Origin: Arctopsyche grandis
Taxonomy: Eukaryota > Arthropoda > Insecta > Trichoptera > Hydropsychidae
Length of the DNA stretch: 64,000 nt
Assembly: GCF_051622035.1 (NCBI RefSeq)
Contig: NC_135355.1
Span: 1,240,001 to 1,304,000, forward strand
Direction: 5' to 3'
In this document: in pieces, positions 36,899-49,015 of the stretch
How positions within the stretch are numbered: the stretch's first letter is position 1
Layout: every line of letters starts with the position of its first letter
The notes under the pieces: generated by a model
The model's database searches: none
Told to the model about the DNA's origin: nothing
Seen by the model: the letters and a program-made list of their open reading frames with translations, nothing else
Position numbers and translations under genes: made by a program

Positions 36899-39463
36899 TA
36901 GATCGCATATTAAAGTGGCACCCAATATTACATAACTCCATATACTTATGTAGTGTTGTAATTTATTGTTGTCCAAAAATTCCGAGAATATCAGACACAC
37001 AATTGAAACTAAAATAATAATAAAAACTGTTAGTGGTTTCACGAATCCACTCAATGGTAGGCTCACATTAAGCTCTTTGAAATTAAACCGCTCTGAAGGA
37101 TTGAAGGCTTTCAGAAGACACCCGCTATTTTCTACTATTAAACAACAAGTTAAATTTACGATTTAAGTGATTAACCCTCGGAAGCATTAATAGCACGGAC
37201 AATGACGCAACTCGAGAAGGGAGGAAAGGGAATGCCTATCCAAATCACATCATTCCAGAAGCATCTATTAATCAAATAAAATTATATATTTATAAAAAAA
37301 ACGTTTAAGAGTAATAATGTTATGTTTTATCGTGTACGCGTCCATATAATGTGCTCTAGATGCAACACTAAAGCTAACAAATTGCGCATTACACGTATAA
37401 TACAATATTTCGCCGGCGAACGACACAAAAAATATAGTAAACTTGGCCCCGGTCCAAACTTTCATCAAAATTAATATCGTGTTATCACCATTTATGGTTA
37501 CAAGACGAAAGGATGTGCCGTAACCACTTCATTTGAATAATACGATGTAATGGGTGTACTTTTTCATCGAGAAACGAGACGATGATTCACATCACATTCA
37601 ATGTGATATTTCTAGGGAATGAAAATTGAAAACAACATTGTTAACACATATTATTGTTTTTATTCCAGTTTACAAAAATATCTTTACAATGTGTATAGGT
37701 AAATTATACAATAAGCACGTTTATTCGAGGAAAAATGTACTTTTATATGTTTTATTTATATTTGTTCAACATACATATCGTACATTTAAATATCGTTGTA
37801 GTTTTAAATAATATTGTACAAAAAAAAAATTAAAAACAAAAGAAAAAAAACATAATCATTGTATAATGAAAGCAAAGTTTATTTAAAATAACTTCAACTT
37901 GTATGGAATGTTATAGTTTATTGTAAAAATTATATATTTCACTGTATTTGGAATGATATGATTATTTTTAATACATATATCAAGGCAAGATATTACTTTT
38001 GAAATGTGTTATAAATCACAAATAATATAACTTTGTATTCAAATTGTATGAATATTTTACATACACATATTTCTTTTGTTTCAACAACATATTTCAATTT
38101 AAAAAAAAATGGCATTGTCATATAATAAAATAAAATATTTTATATCAACAAAATAATATCATTTGTCATACAACTCGATGTAATACAATTACACGTTTAA
38201 ATTACAAATACGTACAATATTGGAATTAGAGTTTCTTTTTAAAACTAGGCCGTTATAAAAATATCATTTTTACAATATTTTATTATTTGGAAAAAATACC
38301 ATGCATTAGGCGTAAATATAGTGTCATAACATGAGCACCAATTTTCACAGTCTTAATTTACTTTTACTTTTTTACATGTAAGTAGAACACGATTCAAGTA
38401 ATGAGTGGCAATTTAGTTTATTTAAAATAATGATATTTTTAAAATAAATAAAAAAAAAGATAATAAATGGAAACTTGATCAAATGGAAAAAAATTGTCAT
38501 GTATCACATGTGTTAAATTTTTCATAGCCGTATCAACTACATTTTCAAACATTCATTGTGCATATATTAATTTTTCTATATAACTACATAACCAGCCAAA
38601 TGCTTAACAATCGTAAACCAATCCCTCAATAATAAATAGATATAAAATTAGAAAAGTGAAAAAAATAACAATTTTTTGAGACAATATATAATGTATAATA
38701 TAATTTTGTAAATATATTAGTATTTATGTATAAAAATGGAATGAACTCAATGGAATGAAGAGTAAAATTCAAATAACGAAGCAAAGCGCCATATAGTTCT
38801 ATACAATATCTAACAACATAGAGCGTTCAAAAAGTTCTCGTATTCACATTGATTGACGGATGTTTATAGAAACGAAGCAACAAAGAAAACCGCTCTTTAT
38901 AAAAGGATTAATCGTTTCATTGAGGATCTAGAGAACATCAAACAAGACAACTTCTGTGATCTGCGTTGTGGAAACTATAGTTTATATAATGATAGCTGAA
39001 AACAGTGCAAATCATAGCTCAGACATTAACCATTGTAAAAGATATGGTTATACTGTTGTGCTGAAGTGAAAAAATAAAAAAAATTAAACGTAACATTTAC
39101 ATACACTGAAAAATTAAACGACTTTAGAAAACTTTTTAAACGCCCTCCATATACACAATCCAAATCCAACGACAAACAAATCGCTATCTGATATTGATTT
39201 TACATTTTTAAACATTCAAAATATAGTCAAGGTAGTATTGACTACACTTTTGATAGTATTCTTTAAATCCTACGATAAATACAGAGGCAATTTCGAAACG
39301 AATCGACTAATCAACAACACATTAATCATTTCCTATTGCGACTATTCAACATTTGCTTTCGCTATTTGTACTAAAATATTATTTTGTGACCAACTTTTCA
39401 ATATACTTTGCTACCGAACAATCTAATCAAACTCTGAACTCCACCCGAATATACCGATCATAT
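36899..39463. other. no gene; 3' flank of SLC25A1
   Basis: Very AT-rich. The part nearest 39463 should hold the 3' UTR of SLC25A1; several minus-strand AATAAA-type signals exist, so I cannot choose the end. No other coding region was found. Confidence 0.45.
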
Positions 39464-42400
39464 TTACGGCCAAAATTTGTTGAACATTTCCATGAACGAG
39501 TCGTAGATCATGAACGTGATCGCAACGTCCAGGCACACTCGGCTCAAACGAGGAACAGTGCCTTTGTAGAAAGCCAACGGACCTTCATTCTTCCATATCG
39601 TCGAGAAACAATCCCAAGTGTTTTTGTACCTACTAGCCTCGAGACCTTGCATCCTAGTCTTGACAACATCAACCGGAGTGTTACCGAACACGGAAGCAGC
39701 CCCTAAAATATAAAACGTGACAGATTATTATATCTGATTGTATCCACCCACAGTACCAGAAAGCTAAATGGAATATAAAAACAAACCAGCTAGAGCTCCG
39801 AAAGCTCCGACCATATACTTGGGCACCGGCTTAGAAGGATCACCTCCTCTATATAGATCTTTCATAGATTCCATGACGAAGAAACGTATGGCTTGGTTAG
39901 ATCCTTGTTTGATTACGGTAGCCGTGACACCTTTGTAAACTCCGCCAATGCCTGAAAAGAGTTTATAATTTTTATAAAACGCACATTGCTATTGAAAAGT
40001 GTGACGAATGCTAGTCTACCTTCTTGTTTGACTATCGTGGTGACGCCGTGGAAGAATCCTTTGTATTTGGGATTACCCGACAGTTGATCGTTGATGAATT
40101 TGACTTTGACCGTCTCCATCGGTGTAACGGCGAGCAAAGCTTCGCAAACGCCAGCGCCGAGTCCGCACAATAGCCGACCGCCCGGAGATAAGACACCTTT
40201 TTCGTTGACCATTCGCTTTTTGAACTCTTCGAATGCACCGAATCTGCAAATTTACAACACGAAAGCGATTCATTAGAAGGCTGATGAATTGAACATGTAC
40301 ATGATAAGCAGCAGAGCTTTCAACGATTCAAAATATCATTGAACAAAGGTTTGACTTTCATTAAGATAAGTACTTTTTTTTGACAATTATTTGGTCAACT
40401 ATATATTTCAACCACCAACTTTTCGTGTTTAACCGCTTAGCTGCCCAAAGCGCCTGAAGGCGCAAACAGCCGTATCTATTATACGCTCAGCGCGTCGGCT
40501 GGGCGTCTAAGCGGTTAAGACTTGTGTTTATGATTCGAAATTAATGTTGGTTTTTTCACAGTGACATCTAAAAATATCCAGTGATACTAATGAAATTGAA
40601 AAAAGTCGATATTTTTCCTTAGTTTGTTATATATTCGAGAGGTAGTGTACTGCTTTAGGTCATCGACTTTAGAGAGTTTTTAATTAATATTATGTATTAG
40701 ATGTATTATGAGCAATGTCACGTACGCCGCGGATTAAGCGAATAGAATCCCAGAGACTATGTGACCTTTCAAGGGTTATCTGTTAACGGATTAACTAAGT
40801 GCTTGCACTTAGGACCAACGGATATCTGTTAACGGATTAACTAAGTGCTTGCACTTACTTCCAGGATTATATCTGGACTCTAGGTGCATTTAGGCTAAAC
40901 AGTGACCGTTATTAGTCCTTTCTCAGAATCGGTAAGGGGAGACCCAATGTCGTGGGAATACATATCCGAATACGTGACTATACAACAGGTAAACAGATTA
41001 AACGTCCTGAGAGATCTACCCTTTATAAGGCGGTACGTAGGCGATATCAGGTCATTCTGGACTGAGCACTGCCAGTGCGTGTATCTCCTTAATCATCAAT
41101 AAATGCTGTGAGACGACTAAGGCCTTTTACTTGGATCCTCCACCCACCCCTACGTAACAGCATTTATAAGAATTGTAAATAGGTTTTTGAGCTATTTTTC
41201 CTATTATGCTGTACATTAACATTAGAATAATATAATACTATGATTACTAACCAAATTAAATTAAATTGTAAAATAGAAAATGATCAGTAGATCAGTAGCT
41301 ATTAAAATAGATATAAGATGTATTGTGAACATAATTTCGTAATAATAAAAAGCATTTAAAAATCAAATCAAAAAAGAGGTAGTGTCAAGGGTTGACACTG
41401 AACACAAACATAAAATAATCGAATCAGTGTCTAAAAACGCGTTAAAGAGTGGTTTATCAACAGAATCACCCAACTTCAACTTCAACGTAGTAAAACACTA
41501 CAATGTGTATATCACAGCTAGGATTATCTATAGGTAATCAATGAGATTACCACTTCATCGGTTAAAAACTGTACCATAATTAATTTATTCATATAGGAAC
41601 GTAGTAAAACTGAATCGAGGTTTTATAACATGAATAAAACAAAAGTCGCGCGATTACATCATCGCGTTTATGTAAGAGCACGCAGAGCCAACTTTGCCTG
41701 AAATATCTTCGTTCACACAATTCGACTCGCTCTACATACATAAACAAACTCAAGCTCATAGGAAGCCCCAAAAGCATGATCTCATCATACAGCACGAAGC
41801 AACCTCAAGCCCGTTGAAATCTCTAAGAGCATGACCTGCACAGCCAACCAGGATATAAACTATGGCACCAGCCCCAGACACCAATGAGCCTCTGGAGTTC
41901 AGCCAGCCCACTCCTCTGAAGTCGAGCAACTACCTCTTTCGCCGTACATACAATAATACTGATATAGCCAGCTCCCTAAAAATAATTTATAATACACCCA
42001 TATATACTAACTTGAAAAAACTGCATGCCATATATAATATTCCGTTTGTTACAGACATTACTAACAAACTAACCAGTAGATTCTATGACAGAATCACTAA
42101 TAACTAGTCACCGGAGCCTGAGGGGGCCGTGTATTGTTCAAAGGTTGTAAATGCATTGTTAAAGGTTTGCCGAACAATGGATAGCACTGTGACTATCCTA
42201 CCTCTACTAATAACTATACTAACACACTTGTGAAGAGTATCAGTGATTATAGCAAAATGTCTATACCCTTCAGGTATAAACACAAATTACCTTAACACAA
42301 TCTGCTTTAGGTCATCGACTTAAGAGAGTCTTTAATTAATATTAAGTATTAGATGTATTATGAGCATTTATAAGAATTGTAAATAGGTTTTTGAGCTCTT

Positions 42401-44232
42401 TTTCCTATTATGCTGTACATTAACATTAGAATAATATAATACTATGATTACTAACCAAATTAAATTAAATTGTAAAATAGAAAATGATCAGTAGATCAGT
42501 AGCTATTAAAATAGATATAAGATGTATTGTGAACATAATTTCGTAATAATAAAAAGCATTTAAAAATCAAAAATATAGCCAGCAGTATGGCTCGGTGGTT
42601 GCGTTTATGTTTAGCACCAAGAGGTTACCGGGTTAGATCCCGTGCTAATCTTTAATACTGCTGGTCATTTATGTTCAAGTCTAAATCCATATATGGATTA
42701 ATTTATTTATTAATTAATTGTTATTTTCGTGAAATACAGCGATTTATGTAATAAAAATGCTGCAATTTTGTAATTAATTGTCTAGGAAGGCTCATTGGAG
42801 TCTATATGTTAGACCTGCCTGGTATATGTCTATGTAAAATAAAATAAAATACTCAAAATAAAAAAAGATCCTCTTAAAAACTCAACCAAGTTTCCATAGG
42901 CCGGGAAACGGTCGAAACATAAACTCCTATATTCATATTTATATTTTTATGAGCTAAAATTCAATATGCAACTGATTATTTTTGTAGTCTGGAACAAAAT
43001 ATTTAACAGCATTTTTTTCAGATTCACAGACAATTCAATAGATCGTTATAATGAGATATGACTGTACAAAGTGCAAACATTTCATTCTTGTATTTATTTT
43101 CCTTGTTATACCAATTTGATTCAAGGACACAGTGAGATCATTCATTCTCAATTTTTTTTCATCCTACGTAATTCACGATTACATAAAAAAAAAATTCAAT
43201 TTATACCAACACCTCGAAAATATAATTATGCCAAATAAATATAAGAATTTGTGCTGTAAACATATTTATATAGTCCGAGTTTTGAGTTTCTAAAAGTAAA
43301 TTTACTTAAATTCCAACTTTGAAGAGATTTAATAATTATACAGTATTCAGAAATGTTTCTATATATACATATGTAGGGTTGGAATTGAACGAAAGGCTGA
43401 TGTACGACTGATTGTGAGAAGGGATGAAAAGGGGTAGAGATGTAACGGTTAGTCGCCGTTGGACCTGTGCTCCGGGCGGCTGGTCGCTAAGCCTCCGCAC
43501 GTATCGTCTTAATAAACAACTTAGTTTGGTCTTCACCTCAACCGCCACATCCCAACCGTGGTCCTGAACAGCGTCATCTGTCAAGATTCTCTACCACATA
43601 TATAATGAAAATGAATAAAACATATTTTGATTACCTAACGGCCGATTTTGGAATCGACCCATACAACAGCACACTGAGGCCTCGATACAATCCCAAGAAG
43701 CCATGACTTTTCACAGTTTTCTTAACACAATCTGCAATACCGGTATATTGCTTCTGACCGCCAGCTATAAAAACAATCACACAATAAAATTCAAATCCGT
43801 AAACAAGATCGATTACATTACTTATAAACTTGCAACAATGCTAAACATTACACGCAAACTTTAACTACCAAAGGTTAGTTGTTGATAAGAATGTTATCAC
43901 CGTAAAAAAAAAACTCTACGAAGACGTAGCCAATACGTCGTACGTAGATTATTTATGTTTATAAAGGATTACTTTTATCAAGAATAGACAGATTTATCAA
44001 ATATTATATATCAAAAATCGTAATAATTTCTATATATATAATTACCCTTTTCATCTAGTTGTAATTGTGTTTTAACATATTCGGTAGGGAATGTGATGCA
44101 AATTTCGATTCCACCGGTAATGCCTCCGGCGATGATTCCTTTAAGACCGATAGATCCTGGTTGAGCAGCAGAAGCTGCTCCGACTCCTTCCATCCATGGC
44201 CTCGAAAATGGGTTTTTCACTCTCCTCTCCAT
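39464..44232 (-). CDS. SLC25A1: mitochondrial citrate (tricarboxylate) carrier, five coding exons
   Basis: Exchanges citrate for malate across the inner mitochondrial membrane, supplying cytosolic acetyl-CoA for lipid synthesis (family knowledge; the fly orthologue is scheggia). Coding exons, in transcript order: 44232-44046, 43764-43635, 40243-40020, 39951-39787, 39702-39464. All introns are GT-AG and the lengths sum to 945 nt, giving 314 aa plus stop, the usual family size. The three carrier repeats show the signature P-x-[DE]-x-x-[KR]: PTEYVK in repeat 1, PMETVK in repeat 2, PVDVVK in repeat 3. Other family blocks seen are [47 protein letters not shown] and SNQAIRFF. It starts [13 protein letters not shown] and ends KFWP. 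The intron between exons 2 and 3 (40244-43634) is 3.4 kb and full of transposon debris; the other coding introns are 68-281 bp. A splice acceptor six bases upstream of the ATG (44239-44240) implies a 5' UTR intron. No frameshift or missing signature residue was seen. Confidence 0.96.
40433..40514. mobile_element. 82-bp MITE with TTAA flanks
   Basis: CCGCTTAGCTGCCCA at the left is opposed by TGGGCGTCTAAGCGG at the right, with TTAA immediately outside both (40429-40432, 40515-40518). A tiny piggyBac-type or TTAA-targeting element in SLC25A1 intron 2. Confidence 0.8.
40716..41159. mobile_element. 444-bp solo LTR inside a LINE copy
   Basis: Begins TGTCACGTA and ends TACGTAACA, short inverted ends with TG...CA. 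It splits a LINE tail that elsewhere reads TGAGCATTTATAAG without a break. Flanks GCAA and GCAT fit a 4-bp target duplication with one change. Internally, CTGTTAACGGATTAACTAAG is duplicated. AATAAA at about 41099. Confidence 0.8.
41970..42576 (+). pseudogene. Jockey-like LINE C terminus and 3' UTR, interrupted
   Basis: The plus frame shows [20 protein letters not shown] and [13 protein letters not shown], then a half foldback element (about 42107-42178), then the 3' UTR ending AAAGCATTTAAAAATCAA. A SINE begins right after the LINE end. Confidence 0.8.
42577..42865 (+). mobile_element. SINE, head type 2 variant, full length
   Basis: A box ATGGCTCGGTGGTTGCG, B box CGGGTTAGATCCCG, shortened body, then CTAGGAAGGCTCATTGGAG and ACCTGCCTGGTATATG with an AAAATAAAAT tail. 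The terminal stem has mismatches not seen in other copies. Confidence 0.8.
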
Positions 44233-44877
44233 CGCTCACTACACACACAATCAATGACACGAATTATACAACACCATTTGACCTCTTATGTAAAAGGGGC
44301 TATCATTTACATACAATATGTATTTAGAACAGGGACAAGTTAATCATAATAACTATAGATATATACAGTACTATCATCCAACAGATTTCCAGAAATCTGT
44401 TAAATATCTTCGTAAATATACTTGCGTAAACTTTCGCTTGTAAAACTGTTTTTTTTTTTATTATTGTTTTGAAAAAAAATCGCAGTACAACTTGTCCTAT
44501 GCTCATTTCAATACAGCCCTAATGATCATAGATAAATTATAAGAAACCTTTCGAACATGATCTGAAAAAAAATCAGATTGCAAAGGATATTTTAAATATT
44601 ATTATAATATTATGCAATTTATAATGTCTTTCTTGATACCATTAATATGGTAATAAATACAATTGAAAAATCTTGAACTTCAATAATTCGGTTCACGTAT
44701 AAAATTTGATTAAATCTTTACCAATACAAACAAGGTATTGTATGGAAATTTACTTGAAATATAAATAGTAAAAATTAATTTAAAAAAAAATAATTAAATA
44801 TCATTATATTCTTAAGCTGAAAATATGGAATCATACGATTGTTCAAAGGAGTATTTGATTGAGTTTGAATAAATTAC

Positions 44878-44995
44878 CTGACTTAAAAATAACAAATGCG
44901 AGGAAGAGCGAAAGTATGACTAAACGTCACACGAGCCGGCGACGACTGCTGTCAAACGCGTCAACGAGAACAAACACGTTACAAATCGACCATGA
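44878..44995 (-). other. putative 5' non-coding exon and promoter of SLC25A1
   Basis: The minus strand has a strong donor, CAG|GTAATT, with the exon ending at 44878. An acceptor at 44240-44239 lies just upstream of the SLC25A1 start codon. The sequence above the donor (to about 44995) is locally GC- and CpG-richer than its surroundings (ACGCGTTTGACAGC, CGTCGCCGGCTCG). An untranslated first exon with the promoter just upstream would explain both signals. The 5' edge is a guess. An E-repeat begins at 45018, so the proximal promoter may be squeezed against a transposon. Confidence 0.45.
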
Positions 44996-45017
44996 CTGAA
45001 AATTTAATTAGTCACTA

Positions 45018-47961
45018 TTTAAAAAATTCGGGTGTGACCAACCCATGACTTTATCTATGTATTTGATGAATATAAGAAGGTTACAAAACAAAATTCGATA
45101 TTGAACTGATGACTATGATAGCGATACAAATTGAGCGCAAATGTATGGAAACTTGCACAAAACAAAAGATCTACTTCCGGTTATCAGATTTTGTTCAAAT
45201 TTTTTTTATTACTAAAAATCACTATCAGTATTATACTCATTAAATATCAAGAAAATAAAAATAATTTTAAAGGTCAAAATAAAATAATGAAATATTGTTT
45301 TAAAAAAAAATACTACTTCCGGTTTACAAATTCTGACCAAAACCCTACCAGCTCTAAGTTAGTACATAAAGGATAGAAATATAAATTTTCAGCTTAATAC
45401 ATTCAGGGGTGCGGACAGAATAGTGGGCACAACATTTTTGACCTTTCTACGAGGAAAAAAATCCCACTTCCGGTTCATTAAATTAAGTAATTTTTTTTTA
45501 TTTTTACTTAAAATCACTATTTTTATTATACACATTAAATATCAAGAAGCTTAAAACAATTTAAAAGTTCAAAATAAAATAATAAAAAAATAATGAAATA
45601 TTGTTTTTAAAAAAAATACTACTTCCGGCTTACGAATTCTGACCAAAACCCTACCAGCTCTAAGTTAGTACATAAAGGATAGAAATATAAATTTTCAGCT
45701 TAATACGTTCAGGGGTGCGGACAGAGTAGTGGGCACAACATTTTTGACTTTTCTACAAGGAAAAAAATCCCACTTCCGGTTCATTAAATTAAGTAATTTT
45801 TTTTTTATTTTTACTTAAAACCACTATTTTTATTATACACAATAAATATCAAGAAGCTTAAAACAATTTAAAAGGTCAAAATAAAATAATGAAAAAATAA
45901 TGAAATATTGTTTTAAAAAAAAATACTACTTCCGGTTTACGAATTCTGACCAAAACCCTACCAGATCTAAGTTAGTACATAAAGGATAGAAATATAAATT
46001 TTCAGTTTAATACGTTCAGGGGTGTGGACAGAGTAGTGGGCACAACATTTTTGACCTTTCTACGAGGAAAAAATCCCAATTCCGGTTCAATTAATTAAGT
46101 GATTTTTTTTATTTTTACTTAAAATTACTATTTTTATTATACACAATAAATATCAAGAAGCTTAAATCAATTTAAAAGGTCGAAATAAAATAATGAAATA
46201 TTGTTTTAAAAAAAAATACTACTTCCGGTTTACGAATTCTGACCAAAACCCTACCAGCTCTAAGTTAGTACATAAAGTATAGAAATATAAATTTTCAGCT
46301 TAATACGTTCAGGGGTGTGGACAGAGTAGTGGGCACAACATTTTTGACCTTTCTAAGAGGAAAAAAATCCCACTTCCGGTTTATTAAATTAAGTGATTTT
46401 TTTTTTATTTTTACTTAAAATTACTATTTTTATTATACACAATAAATATCAAGAAGCTTAAAACAATTTAAAAGGTCAAAATAAAATAATTGAAAAATAA
46501 TGAATTATTGTTTTAAAAAAAAATACTACTTCTGGTTTACGAATTCTGACCAAAACCCTACCAGATCTAAGTTAGTACATAAAGGATAGAAATATAAATT
46601 TTCAGTTTAATACGTTCAGGGGTGTGGACAGAGTAGTGGGCACAACATTTTTGACCTTTCTACGAGGGAAAAATCCCACTTCCGGTTCAATTAATTAAGT
46701 GATTTTTTTTTTATTTTTACTTAAAATGACTATTTTTATTATACACAATAAATATCAAGAAGCTTAAATCAATTTAAAAGGTCGAAATAAAATAATGAAA
46801 TATTGTTTTAAAAAAAAATACTACTTCCGGTTTACGAATTCTGACCAAAACCCTACCAGCTCTAAGTTAGTACATAAAGTATAGAAATATAAATTTTCAG
46901 CTTAATACGTTCAGGGGTGTGGACAGAGTAGTGGGCACAACATTTTTGACCTTCCTACGAGAAAAAAAATCCCACTTCCGGTTCATTAAATTAAGTGTTT
47001 TTTTTTTATTTTTACTTAAAATCACTATTTTTTCATACACAATAAATATCAAGAAGCTTAAAATAATTTAAAAGGTCAAAATAAAACAATGAAAAAATAA
47101 TGAAATATTGTTTTTAAAAAAAATACTACTTCCGGCTTACGAATTCTGACCAAAACCCTACCAGCTCTAAGTTAGTACATAAAGTATAGAAATATAAATT
47201 TTCAGCTTAATACGTTCAGGGGTGTGGACAGAGTAGTGGGCACAACATTTTCGACCTTTCTAAGAGAAAAAAATACCACTTCCGGTTTATAAAATATAAT
47301 AATTATTTTTATTTTCATCAAATTGATACAAGAATTATACTTGAATTTTTTTGTGACGAACACACATGTTTAAGGGGTCGAAAAAAATAGTGGAAGAAAA
47401 ATCGAACAAGAGTAAACTGCTACTTCCGGTTGACGGATGCTAACTAAATTTTATAATTAACTTGGTATTAAACTTAAACTTCTAGATATGAAATTTCAGT
47501 TCAATAAACCAAAAGGTTTCTGAAAAAAAAGTACTGCTTCCGGTTCAGATAGAAATATTTAAAAAATATGAGGTTATAAAAATTATTATTTGTATTATAT
47601 TTAAAAAAAATTCAGTCCGATTCAGTTAGTGGTTTGGGAGATAATTGAATTCAAAAACTTAAAAAAAGAGGACACCTATAAGGCGAGGTACCATTTCCGG
47701 TCAACTTAAAAATTTGAAAAAAATTTACGTCGTGTCGATAAGAATTTCAGTAACCGATAATAAGTTTCAGTTCGATAGGACTAACGGTGTTAAAAATATC
47801 TCCAAAATACACACCCACACAGACACACACAGACACATTTTTTCTAGATCATGAAAACGTGATCAGTGATCGATTCTGAGTTCGAATCAGTCAAAATCTC
47901 GAGTTCGAATTTTCGCATGATCACAAAACTTCATCTATTGTTACTACGTACATAGATAAAG
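45018..47961 (+). repeat. E-repeat with expanded internal tandem array
   Basis: Full-length copy, related end to end to 21981-23166. Left flank block ATTCGGGTGTGACCAACCC then ACTTTATCTATGTATTTG; right end TACTACGTACATAGATAAAG. The array runs from 45311 to about 47420. Units start (TACTACTTCC) at 45311, 45618, 45924, 46218, 46524, 46819 and 47124, so spacings are 307, 306, 294, 306, 295, 305. Each unit carries two ACTTCCGG-type motifs, one beside an oligo-A tract and one after GGAAAAA. No open frame is conserved between units. Confidence 0.88.
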
Positions 47962-48415
47962 TAAACATTTGCCCTCTAATGTGACATCTTTGATTCAGAC
48001 CATGGATCAAGGTGTTATATCATCAATGAAACGTCTTTATCGTCAAAGTCTTCTGAAAACTCTTGTTGAGGAGAATGACAACCTGATCAATTTCTGGAAA
48101 AAAATTACGATATTGTATGCTATACACAGAAGAACACAATCTTGGTCAAAAGTAAAGCCAGTAACACTTGCTCGATCATGAAAAAAGATTCTTCCTGACA
48201 TGGAAACAGATTAAGTGGATTCTGAAGAGAATGAAGCCAATGATATATCTGAAATATATGGATTATTGGAAAATTTTAAATGTTTTGAAAACGTGAATAA
48301 GGAAAACATCAAGGACTGGCTCAATCATGATTTAAGTGATCCATATTTGAAAGGAATGGATAATGCAGATATCGTTTCTTTTGTTTCTCAAGAGGAAGAA
48401 AATGAGTATAAATAA
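47962..48415 (+). pseudogene. Tigger/pogo transposase C-terminal remnant
   Basis: LPSNVTSLIQTMDQGVISSM, then KRLYRQSLL, VKPVTLARS, and after stop codons a tail ending KGMDNADIVSFVSQEEENEY match the last part of Tigger/jerky-type transposases. The first codons abut the E-repeat end, so the E-repeat interrupted it. Stops after TLARS and METD break the frame. Confidence 0.8.
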
Positions 48416-49015
48416 AATTTCAATTTCAATTTAAAAATAAAAAAAATTCAAAACGAAGTATAAATCTAACTACCCTAACTCATTCAACACAACCCATAAA
48501 ATTTTACTTTCTCAGTTCTAATAGCGAACTACATAAAAAGTAAAATAATATCTAACCATGGAATCATAATAATATTCAGGTTAAAGCTAATATACATATA
48601 CATAGAATAAAAAGTAACACATCTTTCGAATATTCATTTATTACTTCAAAATACAAATACGATATTAAATGTTTTTCAGTAGCTATACATAAAAGCATAT
48701 CTAAATCGTTATAAATTAATTAAAAATACAATGTTTTTCCCAATACACATGCATATAACAATAATACAATATGAGATTAAAACACACTGCCTATTCCGAC
48801 GCACAATATTTACAGAATACACTCATATATATAAATTATATATTCAATATTGCCTTCAAGCAACAAAAAAAACGTCTTAAATTGTCAAAACACCAATCGA
48901 AAATTCACAATGTCCTTCATATTTGTCACATTGGTAGTTTTTATTCACCGTGAGCAGTTGCAGAGTCGCTCATGGCTGATGCCTTGGTGATAAATCACCG
49001 AGGCTTTGCCTGACC
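48416..49015. other. no gene; 3' flank of SNR1
   Basis: AT-rich. The right part (about 48760-49015) should contain the SNR1 3' UTR, as the minus-strand stop is at 49016-49018. Confidence 0.45.

Larger units (their letters stand above)
40244..43634. other. SLC25A1 intron 2, transposon-filled
   Basis: This 3.4-kb intron holds, left to right: an 82-bp TTAA MITE (40433-40514), a Jockey-type LINE 3' end (about 40650-41370) split by a solo LTR (40716-41159), a stretch near 41820-41960 resembling the internal part of the LTR element at 51.1 kb, a second LINE tail (about 41970-42576) with half a foldback element in it, and a SINE (42577-42865). Around 43435-43575 is an LTR-like GC-rich segment with an AATAAA that I could not delimit. 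No additional exon was seen. Confidence 0.6.

Noticed and set aside
38815..39120. Possible mariner-like fragment (GTTCAAAAAGTTCTCG)
   Set aside because: Only a short similarity to typical element ends; no inverted partner, TA duplication or transposase was found.
39353..39706. 117-residue plus-strand frame
   Set aside because: Antisense shadow of the last SLC25A1 exon.
45311..47420. CRISPR-like array of regularly spaced repeats
   Set aside because: Units are about 300 bp with no repeat/spacer structure, and the genome is eukaryotic; this is a tandem satellite-like array.
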